A DNA stretch of 6,732 nucleotides, from NCBI GenBank assembly GCA_934675225.1, contig CAKUQA010000072.1, positions 1 through 6,732 of the forward strand, written 5' to 3'. The position numbers were made by a program, and so were the translations under genes. Under the pieces are notes generated by a model. It was not told the DNA's origin. It did not search any database and saw only the letters and a program-made list of their open reading frames with translations. Origin of the DNA: an uncultured Candidatus Melainabacteria bacterium (lineage in GTDB: Bacteria > Cyanobacteriota > Vampirovibrionia > Gastranaerophilales > Gastranaerophilaceae). Positions 1 to 5,947 of the stretch are shown here, piece after piece (the first letter of the stretch is position 1; every line of letters begins with the position of its first letter).

Positions 1-252
1 GAACATACTTCATTTAAAGATGTCGAACTTCCAAAAGGAATTCAAGAAAAAACTCTAAATAAAATAAAAGAATACTTGACAGAGGATGTAAGTAATGGTC
101 ACACATCCGAACAAATTGCAACATTTTTGGATATTTCAAAAGTTACAATAAGAAAATATATGCATTACTGAACCAAAAATGGAGAAGTCCTTGAACAAAT
201 AAACTATGATACCGGGGGTCGACCTTGTATGATTTATTTTATGAAATCGTAA
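1..252 (+). pseudogene. CitB/DcuR-family response regulator, 3' end, interrupted by in-frame TGA
   Basis: This is the C-terminal DNA-binding part of a two-component response regulator of the citrate/C4-dicarboxylate type (CitB/DcuR/MalR); the receiver domain lies left of the window. Frame 1 reads LPKGIQEKTLNKIKEYL, then SEQIATFLDISKVTIRKYMHY, the linker and helix-turn-helix expected of this family, and stops at TGA 169-171. The same frame continues after the stop as TKNGEVLEQINYDTGGRP and ends at TAA 250-252. The Y-x-T-G-G-R-P segment is the family's conserved C-terminal motif, so the TGA lies inside the ancestral gene. The position normally holds a hydrophobic residue, often Leu, and TTA to TGA is one base change. 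The truncated product would lack the last 26 residues, including the wing. I infer a nonsense pseudogene; a shortened but still active protein is possible. The family assignment is firm and loss of function is likely. Confidence 0.75.
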
Positions 253-288
253 AATAAGCCTTATTAATAATCTCAATTAAATCCATTA

Positions 289-1395
289 TTATTTATCTTC
301 AGTTTTTTTACTCAAAACTTTTTGACCGTCTTTCAAGTTGTCATTATAATTTATAACAATTTTGTCTTTTTCACTTAACCCTTTTGTTATTTCGACAACA
401 TCGCCAAAATCTTTACCAATTACAACTTTTTTAAAATGCAAAATATTATTATCGTCAACTGTTAATACGCGTGAACCGTTTTCGTCGGTAATAACAGAAG
501 AATTTTTTACTAACAACATTTGATTTTTTGTTTCAAATGTAATAATTGTTTTTACATATTGTCCTGCAAAAAGTTTTAAATCTTTATTTTCAACAGTTAT
601 TTCTGCTTTCATTGTACGAGTTGAATTGTCAAAAGATTTTGATAGCTTTGACAATATTCCGACATAAATCTTGTCAGGTTCTTCTGGTACAAAAAATTTT
701 ATTTTTTGATTAAGTTTCACTCTATCTATATAACTTTGCGGAATATCAATTCTTAACCTCAATTTATCTATTTGAGAAATTTCAAAAAGCAAAGTACTTG
801 TTGTACTACCTCCAGCAACAACATTGGCACCGGCATCTAAATTATACTTTGTAATTATCCCTGAAAACGGAGCTTTTATATATTCATAATTTTGCATAGA
901 ATTAGCTCTATTCAAATTTGCAAGGGCAACTTTATATTCCATTTCTGCTGTTTGGTAATCTGTTTCTCTTGTTTGCATTTCTTGAGGAGAGATAGCGCCG
1001 TCTTTAAATGCTTTTTTATATCTTGCATAAGTATCATGCGCTAAAGTTCTTTTAAATTGCGCTTCTGTCAAAGATTTTTGAGCCATTGTTTTATCTGCAT
1101 CAATCAGAGGAGCAGAAATTATTGCCAACATATCGCCTTGTTTTACGCTATCACCAATATTAACAAATCTTTTATCCAAAATTCCGTCGATTTTTGAGTA
1201 AATTTCAGAATTATAATACGGTTTCAATTCGCCACTCAATTGTATATCCGGAATTTTATTATCATACGTAACAGTTTCATAATATGCCGTGAAAGGTTGT
1301 ACTTCTTCGTGCAAAGTTTTTACAAACCTCCAAACTTTTGGAATTGAACCTAAAATAAGTAATATAACTATTGCAAAAATTATTTTATTTTTCAT
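289..1395 (-). CDS. RND efflux membrane fusion protein (HlyD/AcrA-type periplasmic adaptor)
   Basis: This 368-residue periplasmic adaptor would link an inner-membrane RND pump to an outer-membrane TolC-like channel. Residues 4-20 form an uncleaved N-terminal membrane anchor; no lipobox Cys is present. The first lipoyl half-motif is at 64-92 (SKIDGILDKRFVNIGDSVKQ), a helical hairpin spans about 96-168, and the second lipoyl half is at 170-195 (IKAPFSGIITKYNLDAG). A beta-barrel follows at about 211-288 and a membrane-proximal domain to the end. Length and domain order are normal and the frame is open. The ATG overlaps the end of the RND remnant by 11 bases, and GGAG at 1403-1406 lies 7 bases upstream of it, so translation was probably coupled to the pump. 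The pump comes first and the adaptor second, the reverse of the common order. Because the upstream pump is broken and its promoter appears deleted, the adaptor may be unexpressed or may serve another pump. The substrate cannot be read from the sequence. Confidence 0.9.
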   Translation of the reverse strand: MKNKIIFAIVILLILGSIPKVWRFVKTLHEEVQPFTAYYETVTYDNKIPDIQLSGELKPYYNSEIYSKIDGILDKRFVNIGDSVKQGDMLAIISAPLIDADKTMAQKSLTEAQFKRTLAHDTYARYKKAFKDGAISPQEMQTRETDYQTAEMEYKVALANLNRANSMQNYEYIKAPFSGIITKYNLDAGANVVAGGSTTSTLLFEISQIDKLRLRIDIPQSYIDRVKLNQKIKFFVPEEPDKIYVGILSKLSKSFDNSTRTMKAEITVENKDLKLFAGQYVKTIITFETKNQMLLVKNSSVITDENGSRVLTVDDNNILHFKKVVIGKDFGDVVEITKGLSEKDKIVINYNDNLKDGQKVLSKKTEDK

Positions 1396-2273
1396 TTGTT
1401 TTCTCCGTATTTAAAAGTTTAAACATAGTAGGAACAACAAAAAGAGTTGCAAATAACACACAAATAAGTCCGCCAATTACAGCTTTGCCAAGTGGAGCAT
1501 TTTGAGAGCCGCCCTCCCCTATTCCAAGTGCCATAGGTAACATACCTAAAATCATAGCAGTTGTTGTCATCAAGATAGGTCTAAATCTTGTTATACCTGC
1601 ACTAATTGCAGCATCAAAACCGTCTTTTGAAATTTTATATTCTTTAGTTGCAAAAGATGTTAAAAGAATTGAATTTGCGCAAGACACTCCAACCGCCATA
1701 ATCATTCCCATTAAAGCAGGAACACAAAATGTTGGATCAGTAATATATAAAATAAATACAAGACCACAAATTGCAATCGGAGTTGGTAACAATACCAAAA
1801 ATCCATCTTTAAAGGATTGATAATTTATAACTGCAAGCAAATAAACTAAAACGCAAGCCAGTAAAATTCCACCAAACAACATTACAAATGTTTGATTCAT
1901 TGTTTTTGCCTGAAATCTTGATATCAACAGGAGAAGCTAATCCAAAATTTAGAATTTTGCTTATTATATCAGCATCTTGGAAAAAGAAAACATAATCCGG
2001 ATATTGATTATTTAAAACAGTTCTCATTTTTTCAATATATTTTTGAGTAGATTTGTGGGGTTTATTTAAAGTTATTAAAATTTCTCCATCGCTAACACCA
2101 ATAGTTGAATTATCCATAAATACTCTATTGATGCCACCGTTTGGCAAACCGATTTTATCTATCATTGTACTAATTTCATTTTTTGGAATAATATCTTTGA
2201 TTGTCATTTCAATCTGAGAAAATGCTTTTGCGGTATATTCCAATCGAGTACCCTGTTTTACATAAATATGTAG
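1385..2273 (-). pseudogene. RND (HAE1/AcrB-like) efflux pump remnant, doubly deleted and frameshifted
   Basis: These are two collinear pieces of one inner-membrane proton/drug antiporter gene, normally a little over 1000 codons. The 5' piece (about 1914-2273) reads LHIYVKQGTRLEYTAKAFSQ, then IGLPNGGINRVFMDNSTIG, then DADIISKILNFGLASPVDIK. This is the periplasmic porter region of the pump's second half, near residue 570 onward in AcrB numbering. The 3' piece (1385 to about 1912) is in another frame and reads QAKTMNQTFVMLFGG, then VPALMGMIMAVGVSCANSIL, then RFRPILMTTTAMILGMLP, which covers TM8 to TM12 and the normal C-terminus. About 180 residues between them (rest of PC2 and the docking domain) are missing. 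The whole N-terminal half is also missing. Apparent starts at 1925-1927 and 2241-2243 are TTG codons inside family-conserved sequence, not real starts. No functional pump can be made. Family identity is certain; the missing length is my estimate. Confidence 0.9.
1902..1912 (-). other. Internal deletion joint in the RND remnant, with possible microhomology
   Basis: On the minus strand the 11 bases CAGGCAAAAAC can be read in two frames. In the upstream frame they give the end of a conserved porter motif (I-S-G-K-N). In the downstream frame they give Q-A-K-T, the conserved lead-in to TM8. Each reading matches its own part of the RND family. This is what a deletion between two short direct repeats would leave. 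Only one copy survives, so the repeat itself is inferred. The joint also shifts the frame. Confidence 0.55.
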
Positions 2274-2414
2274 ACAAAAGTAGTTACTATAGACAAATTT
2301 AGTTTAATTTTCGTTCTAATTTTAGCAGGATTACTTTTGAAAGAAAGTATAAATCTAAAAATGGTTATAGTAGCAATATTGATTACAGTAGGAACCATAT
2401 TAATGGTAATTTAA
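2274..2414 (+). pseudogene. EamA/DMT-family transporter, C-terminal fragment
   Basis: Read on the plus strand, these 46 codons give KVVTIDKFSLIFVLILAGLL, then KESINLKMVIVAILITVG, ending TILMVI and TAA at 2412-2414. The V-V-x-x-I-D-K-x-S loop, a hydrophobic helix ending in a K/G-E pair, and a final helix rich in I/G followed by T-x-L-M are the last two transmembrane segments of small EamA drug/metabolite transporters. The frame is closed by TAG at 2271-2273, and directly left of it the DNA is minus-strand RND sequence, so the 5' part of the gene is gone. The stop overlaps the stop of the convergent nitroreductase by two bases, which suggests this 3' end is in its original place. There is no start codon or ribosome-binding site of its own. 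It is a non-functional remnant. Confidence 0.7.
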
Positions 2415-2926
2415 AACTCGTTATAAAACACTGTTTCTGACAAATCTTTTCTTTCGTAATGAAGTGGATTTGGTTCTGTGCCGTTTTTCGGATAACCAAT
2501 TGGCAAAATTGCTACAGGAACGAAGTTTTCCGGAATTGAAAATTCTTTAATTAGTGTATCTTTATCAAAATATCCAACCCAAGTTGTACCGAGTCCTATA
2601 TTTTCTGTTTCCAACATCATCTGTGTTGTTACAATTGCAGCATCAACTTCTCCCATATCACAACCATCTTTACGTTTCCAACTTATTGTTTTATCATAAC
2701 ATACAACTAAAGCAAGAGGTGCAGAAAAATGATATGGAGTACAGTTTTTCAATTTGTTTAAACTTTCATTGTTATTTAATACCAAAATTCGTTGTGGTTG
2801 AAAATTACAAGCAGTAGGAGCTACTCTTGCAGCTTCTAAAATCAAATCTAATTTTTCTTTTTCAACTTTTTTATCTTCAAATTTTCTAACAGAATATCTT
2901 TTCTTTAAAAGTTCTAACAAATCCAT
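2411..2926 (-). CDS. Nitroreductase-family FMN oxidoreductase
   Basis: This is a cytoplasmic flavoprotein of 171 residues, on the short side but typical of the compact anaerobe-type nitroreductases. Such enzymes use NAD(P)H to reduce nitro compounds, quinones or enones by two electrons; the natural substrate here is unknown. R10, S12 and R14 (K-R-Y-S-V-R-K-F) form the usual FMN phosphate site. A-P-T-A-C-N-F-Q-P-Q at 36-45 is the second FMN-contacting loop. GEVDAAIVTTQMMLETENIG (92-111) with GTTWVGYF (113-120) is the central helix and loop of the fold, and ILPIGYP (140-146) is the conserved C-terminal strand. The ATG is supported by AGGAG at 2933-2937, seven bases upstream. It has its own promoter at 2953-2982 and is probably monocistronic. 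It converges on the EamA fragment, with overlapping stop codons. Confidence 0.88.
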   Translation of the reverse strand: MDLLELLKKRYSVRKFEDKKVEKEKLDLILEAARVAPTACNFQPQRILVLNNNESLNKLKNCTPYHFSAPLALVVCYDKTISWKRKDGCDMGEVDAAIVTTQMMLETENIGLGTTWVGYFDKDTLIKEFSIPENFVPVAILPIGYPKNGTEPNPLHYERKDLSETVFYNEF

Positions 2927-2952
2927 ATTTATCTCCTTTTTCAGTTGGTATT

Positions 2953-2982
2953 ATTATAGTCAACATGACATCGCAATTTCAA
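2953..2982 (-). promoter_or_regulatory. Sigma-70-type promoter for the nitroreductase gene
   Basis: On the minus strand, TTGAAA (2977-2982) and TATAAT (2953-2958) are separated by 18 bases. A short untranslated leader carrying AAAAAGGAG leads to the ATG at 2926. The -10 box is a perfect consensus match and the -35 box matches at 4 of 6 positions. Confidence 0.65.
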
Positions 2983-3024
2983 GCAACTTTAGTTCAAACA
3001 CTCATTGATTTTGAGTTTATTTTA

Positions 3025-3903
3025 CTATATAACTTCTACACAGTCAAAACTCTTTACACAATCTAAAACGACTTGAGCGTGTTCTCTATGTTTTGTGTAA
3101 TAGATATGTGATGCATTTGGAATAACAACTATTTTATTTTTTTCAGGATTTTGGCAGTATGAATTTATTTTTCTAATAAAGCCTTCTGAATTATGTTTTG
3201 TCATGCTGTCACGAGAGCCAATAATAAAAGCTCCTTGAATTTTTATTTGCCCAAGTGAACGAGTTTCTCCATCACCACTTATAACAGGACAGTTTTTCAG
3301 GTTTTCGGCATTATAAAAAGCTAAAAGAGTATTTGCTGTCATTGGTGAAAATCCCATAAAGGCAAAAGGAAGAATGTCATTTCCTCTACCTTCATTAACA
3401 AATTTTTGAGCCGTTGCAAAATACATTTCTCTGTCCGGAATGATATCGAAAAAATGTCTCAAATCAATTGGTGCACTTAAAATAAAATTGTCTACAAAAT
3501 TGTCTGCAGTATTAGCAAGATAATGAATTACCCTGTTTGAACCTAGAGAATGCCCTGCCAAAATAATTCGCTTAAATCCCAATTCTTTTGCATATTTTAC
3601 ATAAGATTCAACATCTTCATAAGCTAAACTAAAATCATCATTAACAACACCGGTTGTAGTTTGTTTACCGGTTTTGAGATTAGAATAACTTATAAATGAA
3701 AACGCATCCATAGCTTGTCCTGCAATAAATGCAATTCCGTTCTGACTTAGTAATTCTCCTGCTGCCGGAAGTAATTCATTTTGGAATACATTACTACAAA
3801 TACCGCTCATCATAATTACAACAGTATTCATAGTGTCTGCATTACCCCACATAGCACCTTTTAAAACTAATCCTCTCGGGGTTTGTACATTTATAATTTC
3901 CAT
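3025..3903 (-). CDS. Alpha/beta hydrolase (serine esterase/lipase-like), substrate unknown
   Basis: This is a 292-residue cytoplasmic alpha/beta hydrolase; no signal peptide or lipobox is visible. The nucleophile elbow is G-H-S-L-G at 117-121, with Ser119 after the strand RIILA. Asp232 in IIGSRD (227-232) and His266 in NASHIYY (263-269) have the spacing of the acid and the histidine of the catalytic triad. Strand VVIMMSGICSN (28-38) would carry the oxyanion loop, here S-G-I-C-S. The region before the elbow (YSNLKTGKQTT, then DDFSLAYEDVESYVKYAKEL) vaguely recalls the DUF1749/dienelactone-hydrolase-like branch, but I cannot assign a subfamily. The gene ends in TAG and starts at an ATG preceded by AAAGGAA. 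It has its own strong promoter, so it is probably a single-gene unit. Fold and triad are solid; the substrate is not known. Confidence 0.82.
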   Translation of the reverse strand: MEIINVQTPRGLVLKGAMWGNADTMNTVVIMMSGICSNVFQNELLPAAGELLSQNGIAFIAGQAMDAFSFISYSNLKTGKQTTTGVVNDDFSLAYEDVESYVKYAKELGFKRIILAGHSLGSNRVIHYLANTADNFVDNFILSAPIDLRHFFDIIPDREMYFATAQKFVNEGRGNDILPFAFMGFSPMTANTLLAFYNAENLKNCPVISGDGETRSLGQIKIQGAFIIGSRDSMTKHNSEGFIRKINSYCQNPEKNKIVVIPNASHIYYTKHREHAQVVLDCVKSFDCVEVI

Positions 3904-3933
3904 TTGGATTCCTTTAGATTTTTATTTTACTTT

Positions 3934-3962
3934 ATTATAATCTTAGTTATTAACTTTTTCAA
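3934..3962 (-). promoter_or_regulatory. Sigma-70-type promoter for the alpha/beta hydrolase gene
   Basis: On the minus strand TTGAAA (3957-3962) is followed after exactly 17 bases by TATAAT (3934-3939), about 30 bases upstream of the ATG at 3903. The perfect -10, the 17-base spacer and the same -35 sequence as the nitroreductase promoter make this one of the clearest promoters in the window. Confidence 0.72.
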
Positions 3963-4078
3963 GTTGCTCGGTTGTTTCTAAATTTGCAAATTTTTGATTA
4001 CGTTATATGGTGTGATGTTTTTTATTAGAGTGTATAACGGTCGAGCTATTATATTAATTTTTATGATAAAATTTTCTT
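3963..4078 (+). promoter_or_regulatory. Upstream region of tyrA, promoter not resolved
   Basis: This AT-rich stretch lies between the divergent hydrolase promoter and tyrA. Possible -10 boxes are TATATT (4050-4055), TATGAT (4062-4067) and TAAAAT (4067-4072), but none has a convincing -35 partner. The bases just before the ATG (GATAAAATTTTCTT) contain no purine-rich ribosome-binding site. If TAAAAT were the -10, transcription would begin at or next to the start codon, giving a leaderless message. I see no riboswitch-like structure or T-box. Confidence 0.3.
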
Positions 4079-4840
4079 ATGAAAATAGGAATTATTGGTT
4101 TAGGATTAATTGGAGGTTCGCTTTTCAAGGATTTAAGCGACAATTATGATGTTGTGGCGGTGTCCCAATCTCAAAGTGGTGATAGAATTTTTAAATCTTA
4201 TGATATTTTAAAAGATAGAGATGTAGTATTTGTTTGTACTGCTATGAACAAAACTATAAAAGTGTTAGACGAACTTGAAAACATTTTAAAGGATGAAGCG
4301 ATTGTTACGGATGTATGTAGCCTAAAACAATTTGTGTGCCAAAAGAAAAGACCTTACAATTTTATTCCGTCACACCCTATGGCTGGAACTGAGCATAAAG
4401 GTTTTGAAAATTCGTTTAAGGGTTTGTTTAAGGGTGCTAAATGGGTTGTTATAGGTCACTCATCCCAACTTTCAAAAGGCGCAAAGGAATTAATAAAAAT
4501 AATTGAATTTGTTGGTGCAAAACCGATTTTTACAACAGCCGAAGAACATGACAAAGCTGCTGCAGCAATTTCTCACATGCCGATGGTGTTAGCGCAAGCT
4601 TTAGTGTTGTCTGTAAAAGATAATCCTCTTGCGTTAGAAATGGCTTCAAGTGGTTTCCGTGATATGACACGTTTGGCGTTATCAAATGAGGAAATGGCTT
4701 GTGATATGGTCAGTATGAACCATAAAAATATTGAGCAATCCATTCTTAATCTATATAAGTCTATTGGTGAATTACTAACTGACAAGTATCCGCAAACTAT
4801 AGCCGAAATTAAAGAAATTCGGTCTAAAATGTATAAATAA
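4079..4840 (+). CDS. tyrA: Prephenate/arogenate dehydrogenase, cyanobacterial-like TyrA
   Basis: This enzyme of tyrosine synthesis oxidatively decarboxylates prephenate or arogenate. Its 253 residues form the short, ACT-domain-free type. Residues 1-14 hold the Rossmann fingerprint G7-x-G9-x-x-G12. TDVCSLK (77-83) and S-H-P-M-A-G-T (98-104) are family motifs. H157 (E-E-H-D-K) and H166 (I-S-H-M-P) fall in the conserved helices, and ASSGFRDMTRLA (189-200) carries R194 and R198. The second beta strand ends in VVAVSQSQSGDR (25-36) with no acidic residue, whereas NAD-dependent enzymes usually have Asp or Glu there. A V-S-x-x-Q-S pattern at this place is what I recall from the NADP-dependent arogenate dehydrogenase of Synechocystis. 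I therefore favour NADP and possibly arogenate use, as inference. The ATG is fixed by the fingerprint that follows, yet no Shine-Dalgarno sequence is visible. The gene stands alone, with no other aromatic-pathway gene beside it. Confidence 0.88.
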   Translation: MKIGIIGLGLIGGSLFKDLSDNYDVVAVSQSQSGDRIFKSYDILKDRDVVFVCTAMNKTIKVLDELENILKDEAIVTDVCSLKQFVCQKKRPYNFIPSHPMAGTEHKGFENSFKGLFKGAKWVVIGHSSQLSKGAKELIKIIEFVGAKPIFTTAEEHDKAAAAISHMPMVLAQALVLSVKDNPLALEMASSGFRDMTRLALSNEEMACDMVSMNHKNIEQSILNLYKSIGELLTDKYPQTIAEIKEIRSKMYK

Positions 4841-4856
4841 TTGGAGCAAACAAATT

Positions 4857-5066
4857 TTATTTAAATAGTTCAATAACATCAATTTCAAGATAATTTGCAA
4901 TACTGATTATTTTGTCAATTGTAATGTTTAGTTTTGCATTTTCAACTTTTCCGATATAAGAACCGTCTAAATCAAGTTCTAATGACAATTCTTCTTGAGA
5001 CAAATTTTTTAATCGTCTGTATTTTTTTAAATTTTTTCCAAAACGCTTTTTTACATTTTTATTCAT
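4857..5066 (-). CDS. Small XRE-family helix-turn-helix regulator
   Basis: This 69-residue protein is almost entirely one HTH_3 (Cro/C1-like) domain and would bind DNA as a dimer. Helix 1 is about 6-20 (KKRFGKNLKKYRRLK). Helix 2 is S23-L31 (SQEELSLEL). The recognition helix is about G35-E42 (GSYIGKVEN), carrying the typical S-x-I-x-x-x-E-N pattern. ITIDKIISIANYLEIDVIEL (48-67) forms the last two helices. There is no effector or dimerisation domain beyond this. It resembles SinR-like and restriction-controller (C protein) regulators, but no restriction genes are present. The gene is divergent from the prepilin gene, with a 97-base gap containing a palindrome, and it converges on tyrA with 16 bases between stops. 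No clear ribosome-binding site precedes the ATG. Identity of the fold is secure; its target is unknown, with the adjacent prepilin promoter and its own promoter the natural candidates. Confidence 0.85.
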   Translation of the reverse strand: MNKNVKKRFGKNLKKYRRLKNLSQEELSLELDLDGSYIGKVENAKLNITIDKIISIANYLEIDVIELFK

Positions 5067-5099
5067 ACTTGTATTTTCGTTGGTATGTTAATTTAATTC

Positions 5100-5116
5100 C
5101 ACGATTGACAGTCGTG
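5100..5116. promoter_or_regulatory. 17-bp imperfect palindrome, candidate operator
   Basis: CACGATTGACAGTCGTG has perfect 5-base outer arms (CACGA/TCGTG) and a partly symmetric centre. It lies between the divergent XRE regulator and prepilin genes and contains the whole -35 hexamer TTGACA (5105-5110) of the prepilin promoter. A dimeric XRE protein bound here would block RNA polymerase. No second copy is visible in the window, so the operator role is inferred from symmetry and position only. Confidence 0.45.
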
Positions 5117-5133
5117 TTAATATGTGCTAAAGT
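5105..5133 (+). promoter_or_regulatory. Promoter for the prepilin gene, extended -10 type
   Basis: A consensus -35 TTGACA (5105-5110) is followed after 17 bases by TAAAGT (5128-5133). The -10 is weak, but the TG dinucleotide at 5125-5126 gives an extended -10 (TGC-TAAAGT), which usually compensates. The leader would then contain GGAGG at 5152-5156, seven bases before the ATG. Confidence 0.6.
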
Positions 5134-5163
5134 CCTTTATATAGAGATTTTGGAGGTTATTAA

Positions 5164-5826
5164 ATGGATAAAAAAGGTTTTACTTTAGCAGAAGTATTGA
5201 TTACTCTTGGCATTATTGGTGTTGTTGCAGCGCTTACATTACCCACTTTGATTAGTAATTATAGAAAGCAAGAAGTAGTTGCGCGATTGAAAAAGTTTTA
5301 TAGTATTTTATCTCAAGCAATAATTCTTTCAGAAAATGATAATGGGCCTAGCAAAGAATGGACAAAAGTATATTATGGAGGTTTGGAAGATGCTTCAAAC
5401 AAAACTCTCGCATTAAATTATTTCAATAATTATTTAAAAGCATATATTAAATACACCCAAATAGACGAAAATCCTCCTGCAATAAACTCGGCTTCAACTA
5501 TTAATCGCAATATTCGTATTTATCTGTCGGATGGTTCATATTTTTACATGAAGAATGGGGCGTGTATGGATATTGATTATGATGTGAATGGAAGTAAAGC
5601 TCCAAATGCTTATGGGGCTGATATTTTTAAATTTATTATTTGCCCTGAAGAAAAATATAAAAATGAATGTGGTTCGGACAAAAATTTTTGTCCGTATTGT
5701 CCTATAGCTAACTGTAATACAAGAGAAAAAGCTTTACAAAAATGTAAAACCTCTCCGGCTACGTGTGCCAAAATTTTAATGATGGATGGTTGGGAATTTA
5801 AAAAAGATTATCCACATAAGTTGTAA
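5164..5826 (+). CDS. Type IV pilin/type II secretion pseudopilin-like protein, Cys-rich C-terminus
   Basis: This 220-residue protein has a prepilin leader MDKKG, with predicted cleavage between G5 and F6 and the required Glu at mature position +5 (E10). Residues 6-30 form the hydrophobic N-terminal helix, with Pro at mature +22 as in classical pilins. After processing and methylation by a prepilin peptidase it would be built into a pilus or pseudopilus. The globular part has eight Cys (134, 160, 169, 176, 179, 184, 194, 201), enough for four disulfides. It also has a loop of alternating acidic residues, D136, D138, D140, N142, G143, resembling a calcium-binding D-x-D-x-D-x-N-G loop. The protein ends D-G-W-x-x-K-x-D-Y-P. 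GGAGG at 5152-5156 supports the start. No assembly ATPase or platform genes lie nearby, so it is probably one of several scattered minor pilin genes. Whether it belongs to pili, secretion or DNA uptake cannot be told. Confidence 0.87.
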   Translation: MDKKGFTLAEVLITLGIIGVVAALTLPTLISNYRKQEVVARLKKFYSILSQAIILSENDNGPSKEWTKVYYGGLEDASNKTLALNYFNNYLKAYIKYTQIDENPPAINSASTINRNIRIYLSDGSYFYMKNGACMDIDYDVNGSKAPNAYGADIFKFIICPEEKYKNECGSDKNFCPYCPIANCNTREKALQKCKTSPATCAKILMMDGWEFKKDYPHKL

Positions 5827-5851
5827 AAGGTTGTTTTGTGAATCAATACAA

Positions 5852-5876
5852 AAATCGCGGAATTATTCCGCGATTT
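5852..5876. terminator. Bidirectional intrinsic terminator between prepilin and mtnA
   Basis: AAATCGCGGAA and TTCCGCGATTT are perfect 11-base arms around a TTA loop, with a GC core that is striking in this AT-rich DNA. On the minus strand the hairpin is followed by a T-run (ATTTTTGT), so it best terminates mtnA. On the plus strand only TTT follows, giving weaker termination of the prepilin transcript, whose stop is 25 bases before the stem. It sits between the two convergent gene ends, as expected. Confidence 0.8.
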
Positions 5877-5947
5877 AAATTGTTGTGAAGTATTTACAGC
5901 GTGCTTGTTGCATGGTTTGTATAAAAACACTATAAACTTTTAACGTT

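Noticed and set aside
169..171. TGA read as Trp or Gly by an alternative genetic code
   Set aside because: The Trp positions I checked in other genes of the window use TGG, and no other real gene here has an in-frame TGA. The absence of TGA as a terminal stop is not informative in so few AT-rich genes.
253..288. Terminator between the response regulator and the adaptor gene
   Set aside because: Only short AT-only inverted repeats (such as AATAAG/CTTATT) occur, too weak to call.
1385..1927. A stand-alone 180-residue membrane protein
   Set aside because: Its apparent start is a TTG inside the deletion joint, and residues from Q-A-K-T onward are the exact C-terminal part of an RND pump.
1809..2243. 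A separate 144-residue protein with its own start
   Set aside because: The start is a TTG within the conserved G-T-R-L-E motif, and the last part is out-of-frame translation of the pump's TM8 region. It is a piece of the RND pseudogene.
2554..2817. Plus-strand open frame antisense to the nitroreductase
   Set aside because: It lies wholly over a well-supported gene on the other strand and has no recognisable motif.
2994..3020. Hairpin downstream of the alpha/beta hydrolase
   Set aside because: ACTCA/TGAGT arms of 5 bases with a 7-base loop and no good T-run on the minus strand; not a credible terminator.
4573..4785. Minus-strand open frame within tyrA
   Set aside because: It is antisense to conserved TyrA motifs and has no domain of its own.
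4934..5188. Plus-strand open frame across the XRE gene and into the prepilin start
   Set aside because: It covers the XRE coding strand in antisense, runs through the promoter and palindrome, and resembles no protein.
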